NCBI GenBank assembly: GCA_029012165.1
Contig: JAQXLO010000099.1
Coordinates: 1 to 6,267, forward strand
Reading direction: 5' to 3'
From: Oscillospiraceae bacterium
GTDB lineage: Bacteria; Bacillota; Clostridia; Oscillospirales; Acutalibacteraceae
DNA: 6,267 bases
Part shown: one piece after another, positions 5,940 through 6,267 of the stretch
Position numbering within the stretch: position 1 is the first letter of the stretch
How the letters are laid out: each line of letters starts with the position of its first letter
The notes under the pieces: model-generated
Seen by the model: only the letters and a program-made list of their open reading frames with translations
The model's database searches: none
Told to the model about the DNA's origin: nothing
Position numbers and translations under genes: made by a program

Positions 5940-5945
5940 TGGTTT

Positions 5946-5954
5946 CCTTCCTCT
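5946..5954 (-). promoter_or_regulatory. Ribosome binding site of nadB
   Basis: AGAGGAAGG on the minus strand ends six bases before the ATG at 5939. It is purine-rich and well placed, and it fixes the start of the operon's first gene. It is a weaker match than AGGAGG at 511-516. Confidence 0.75.
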
Positions 5955-5966
5955 TTTTCACACGCT

Positions 5967-5982
5967 TCACGGAAAACTGTGA
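5967..5982. promoter_or_regulatory. Dyad upstream of nadB, candidate NiaR operator
   Basis: TCACGGAAAACTGTGA has matching outer arms TCAC/GTGA and an additional symmetric G/C pair within. It lies 28 bases upstream of the nadB ATG, between the ribosome binding site and the hairpin cluster. Its place in front of an operon that encodes its own repressor makes it the best operator candidate here. I cannot confirm that it matches the NiaR consensus, and no clear promoter was found beside it. Confidence 0.3.
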
Positions 5983-5999
5983 GATTTGTGCTTTGCACC

Positions 6000-6055
6000 G
6001 GGGAACCCCCGGCGAGGGTTCCCCACGCCAAAACAGTCCACCGGACTGTTTTGGC
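6000..6055. repeat. Two strong adjacent hairpins in the nadB upstream region
   Basis: GGGGAACCC (6000-6008) pairs perfectly with GGGTTCCCC (6016-6024), and a 13-base arm (6027-6039) pairs perfectly with 6043-6055 around a 3-base loop. Neither has a U-tract, so they do not look like terminators. Both are perfect and so fit either strand. They resemble palindromic intergenic repeats that I recall from gut clostridia genomes, which is recollection and not a search result. Confidence 0.65.
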
Positions 6056-6081
6056 TCCCCTCCTGCGCTTTTCTGTTGTTA

Positions 6082-6130
6082 GGATTTCGCCGACTGCGGT
6101 CGGCGACCAAAGGCGCCGCCTTTGGAATCC
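6082..6130. repeat. Junction-like element: two hairpins inside a closing stem
   Basis: GGATT (6082-6086) pairs with AATCC (6126-6130). Inside it sit two perfect 8-base-pair hairpins that abut each other and the outer stem with no unpaired base: 6087-6094 with 6099-6106 (loop TGCG), and 6107-6114 with 6118-6125 (loop GCC). The result is a compact three-way junction. All pairs are Watson-Crick, so either strand could form it. It probably belongs to a dispersed palindromic repeat rather than a riboswitch. Confidence 0.65.
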
Positions 6131-6131
6131 G

Positions 6132-6151
6132 CAAGCCTTTAAAAAGGCTTG
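6132..6151. repeat. Perfect AT-tipped hairpin
   Basis: CAAGCCTT (6132-6139) pairs perfectly with AAGGCTTG (6144-6151) around a 4-base loop. It directly follows the junction element at 6082-6130, separated by one base, and is probably part of the same structured unit. There is no T-run after it on either strand that would mark a terminator. Confidence 0.6.
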
Positions 6152-6170
6152 ACCGAAACTTTTAATCCCA

Positions 6171-6197
6171 CAAAAATCCGTGATGAACCAAATAATA
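6171..6197 (-). repeat. Right copy of inverted repeat flanking the nad operon
   Basis: This is the reverse complement of 2309-2334 with one substitution and one extra base. The core CCGTGATGAACCAAA is at 6178-6192. Read on the minus strand it follows the hairpin at 6200-6230, just as the left copy follows the hairpin at 2282-2309. If the operon transcript starts to the right of this copy, its two ends would be complementary. Confidence 0.75.
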
Positions 6198-6199
6198 GC

Positions 6200-6236
6200 A
6201 GCCGGACAGCCGTTTTCAGGCCGCCCGGCTTTTTTT
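6200..6236. terminator. Hairpin with T-run at the right edge
   Basis: Arms 6201-6211 and 6219-6229 pair around a 7-base loop. On the plus strand, seven T follow (6230-6236), but two pairs (6206/6224 and 6208/6222) are A.C mismatches. In minus-strand RNA both become U.G, so the stem is complete there, although the tail TGCTATTATTTGG is less ideal. It may end a minus-strand gene lying to the right of the window, or be bidirectional. Confidence 0.5.
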
Positions 6237-6267
6237 GTTTTTTGAGCTGTCTATGTGCGGCAGCGCT

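Noticed and set aside
5988..6236. CRISPR array
   Set aside because: There are many palindromes but no direct repeat with regular unique spacers; the hairpins differ from one another in sequence.
6216..6266. Minus-strand frame entering from the right edge, ending SSKNKKSRAA at a TGA
   Set aside because: It could be the end of an upstream gene, but only 16 residues are visible and its stop falls in the loop of the hairpin at 6200-6230. It is too short to support.

Overview
The window looks like a piece of chromosome from an anaerobic Gram-positive Firmicute, most likely a gut Clostridia member of the Oscillospiraceae/Ruminococcaceae type. Three things suggest this: a moderately GC-rich sequence, a consensus sigma-A promoter with an AGGAGG ribosome binding site, and a Firmicutes-type NiaR repressor embedded in an NAD-biosynthesis operon. 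The taxonomic call is inference from gene content and style, not from a marker gene.

Layout. Positions 1-523 carry no convincing gene. They hold two or three hairpins that fold best as plus-strand RNA (22-155), an AT-rich regulatory-looking stretch with repeats and dyads (about 200-320), a near-perfect promoter (381-409) and a roughly 107-base leader. Positions 524-2212 (+) encode a 562-residue secreted protein of unknown function with very strong codon bias. Positions 2213-2336 hold two back-to-back terminators, one for each converging transcript. Positions 2337-5939 (-) are a tightly packed operon, nadB-nadC-niaR-nadA in transcription order. Positions 5940-6267 hold no gene. They are packed with perfect hairpins, including a junction-like double hairpin, and a copy of a repeat whose inverted partner lies at the other end of the operon.

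How the genes work together. NadB (L-aspartate oxidase) makes iminoaspartate. NadA (quinolinate synthase, an Fe-S enzyme) condenses it with dihydroxyacetone phosphate to quinolinate. NadC (quinolinate phosphoribosyltransferase) converts quinolinate to nicotinate mononucleotide, the entry point to NAD. NiaR, a winged-helix plus 3H-domain repressor that senses niacin in studied relatives, sits inside the operon and probably represses it when nicotinate is available. The enzymes are ordinary. The parts worth a second look are the unrecognised secreted protein with its strong expression signals, the structured element in front of nadB, and the inverted repeat that brackets the nad operon. I did not find a clearly new multi-gene system.
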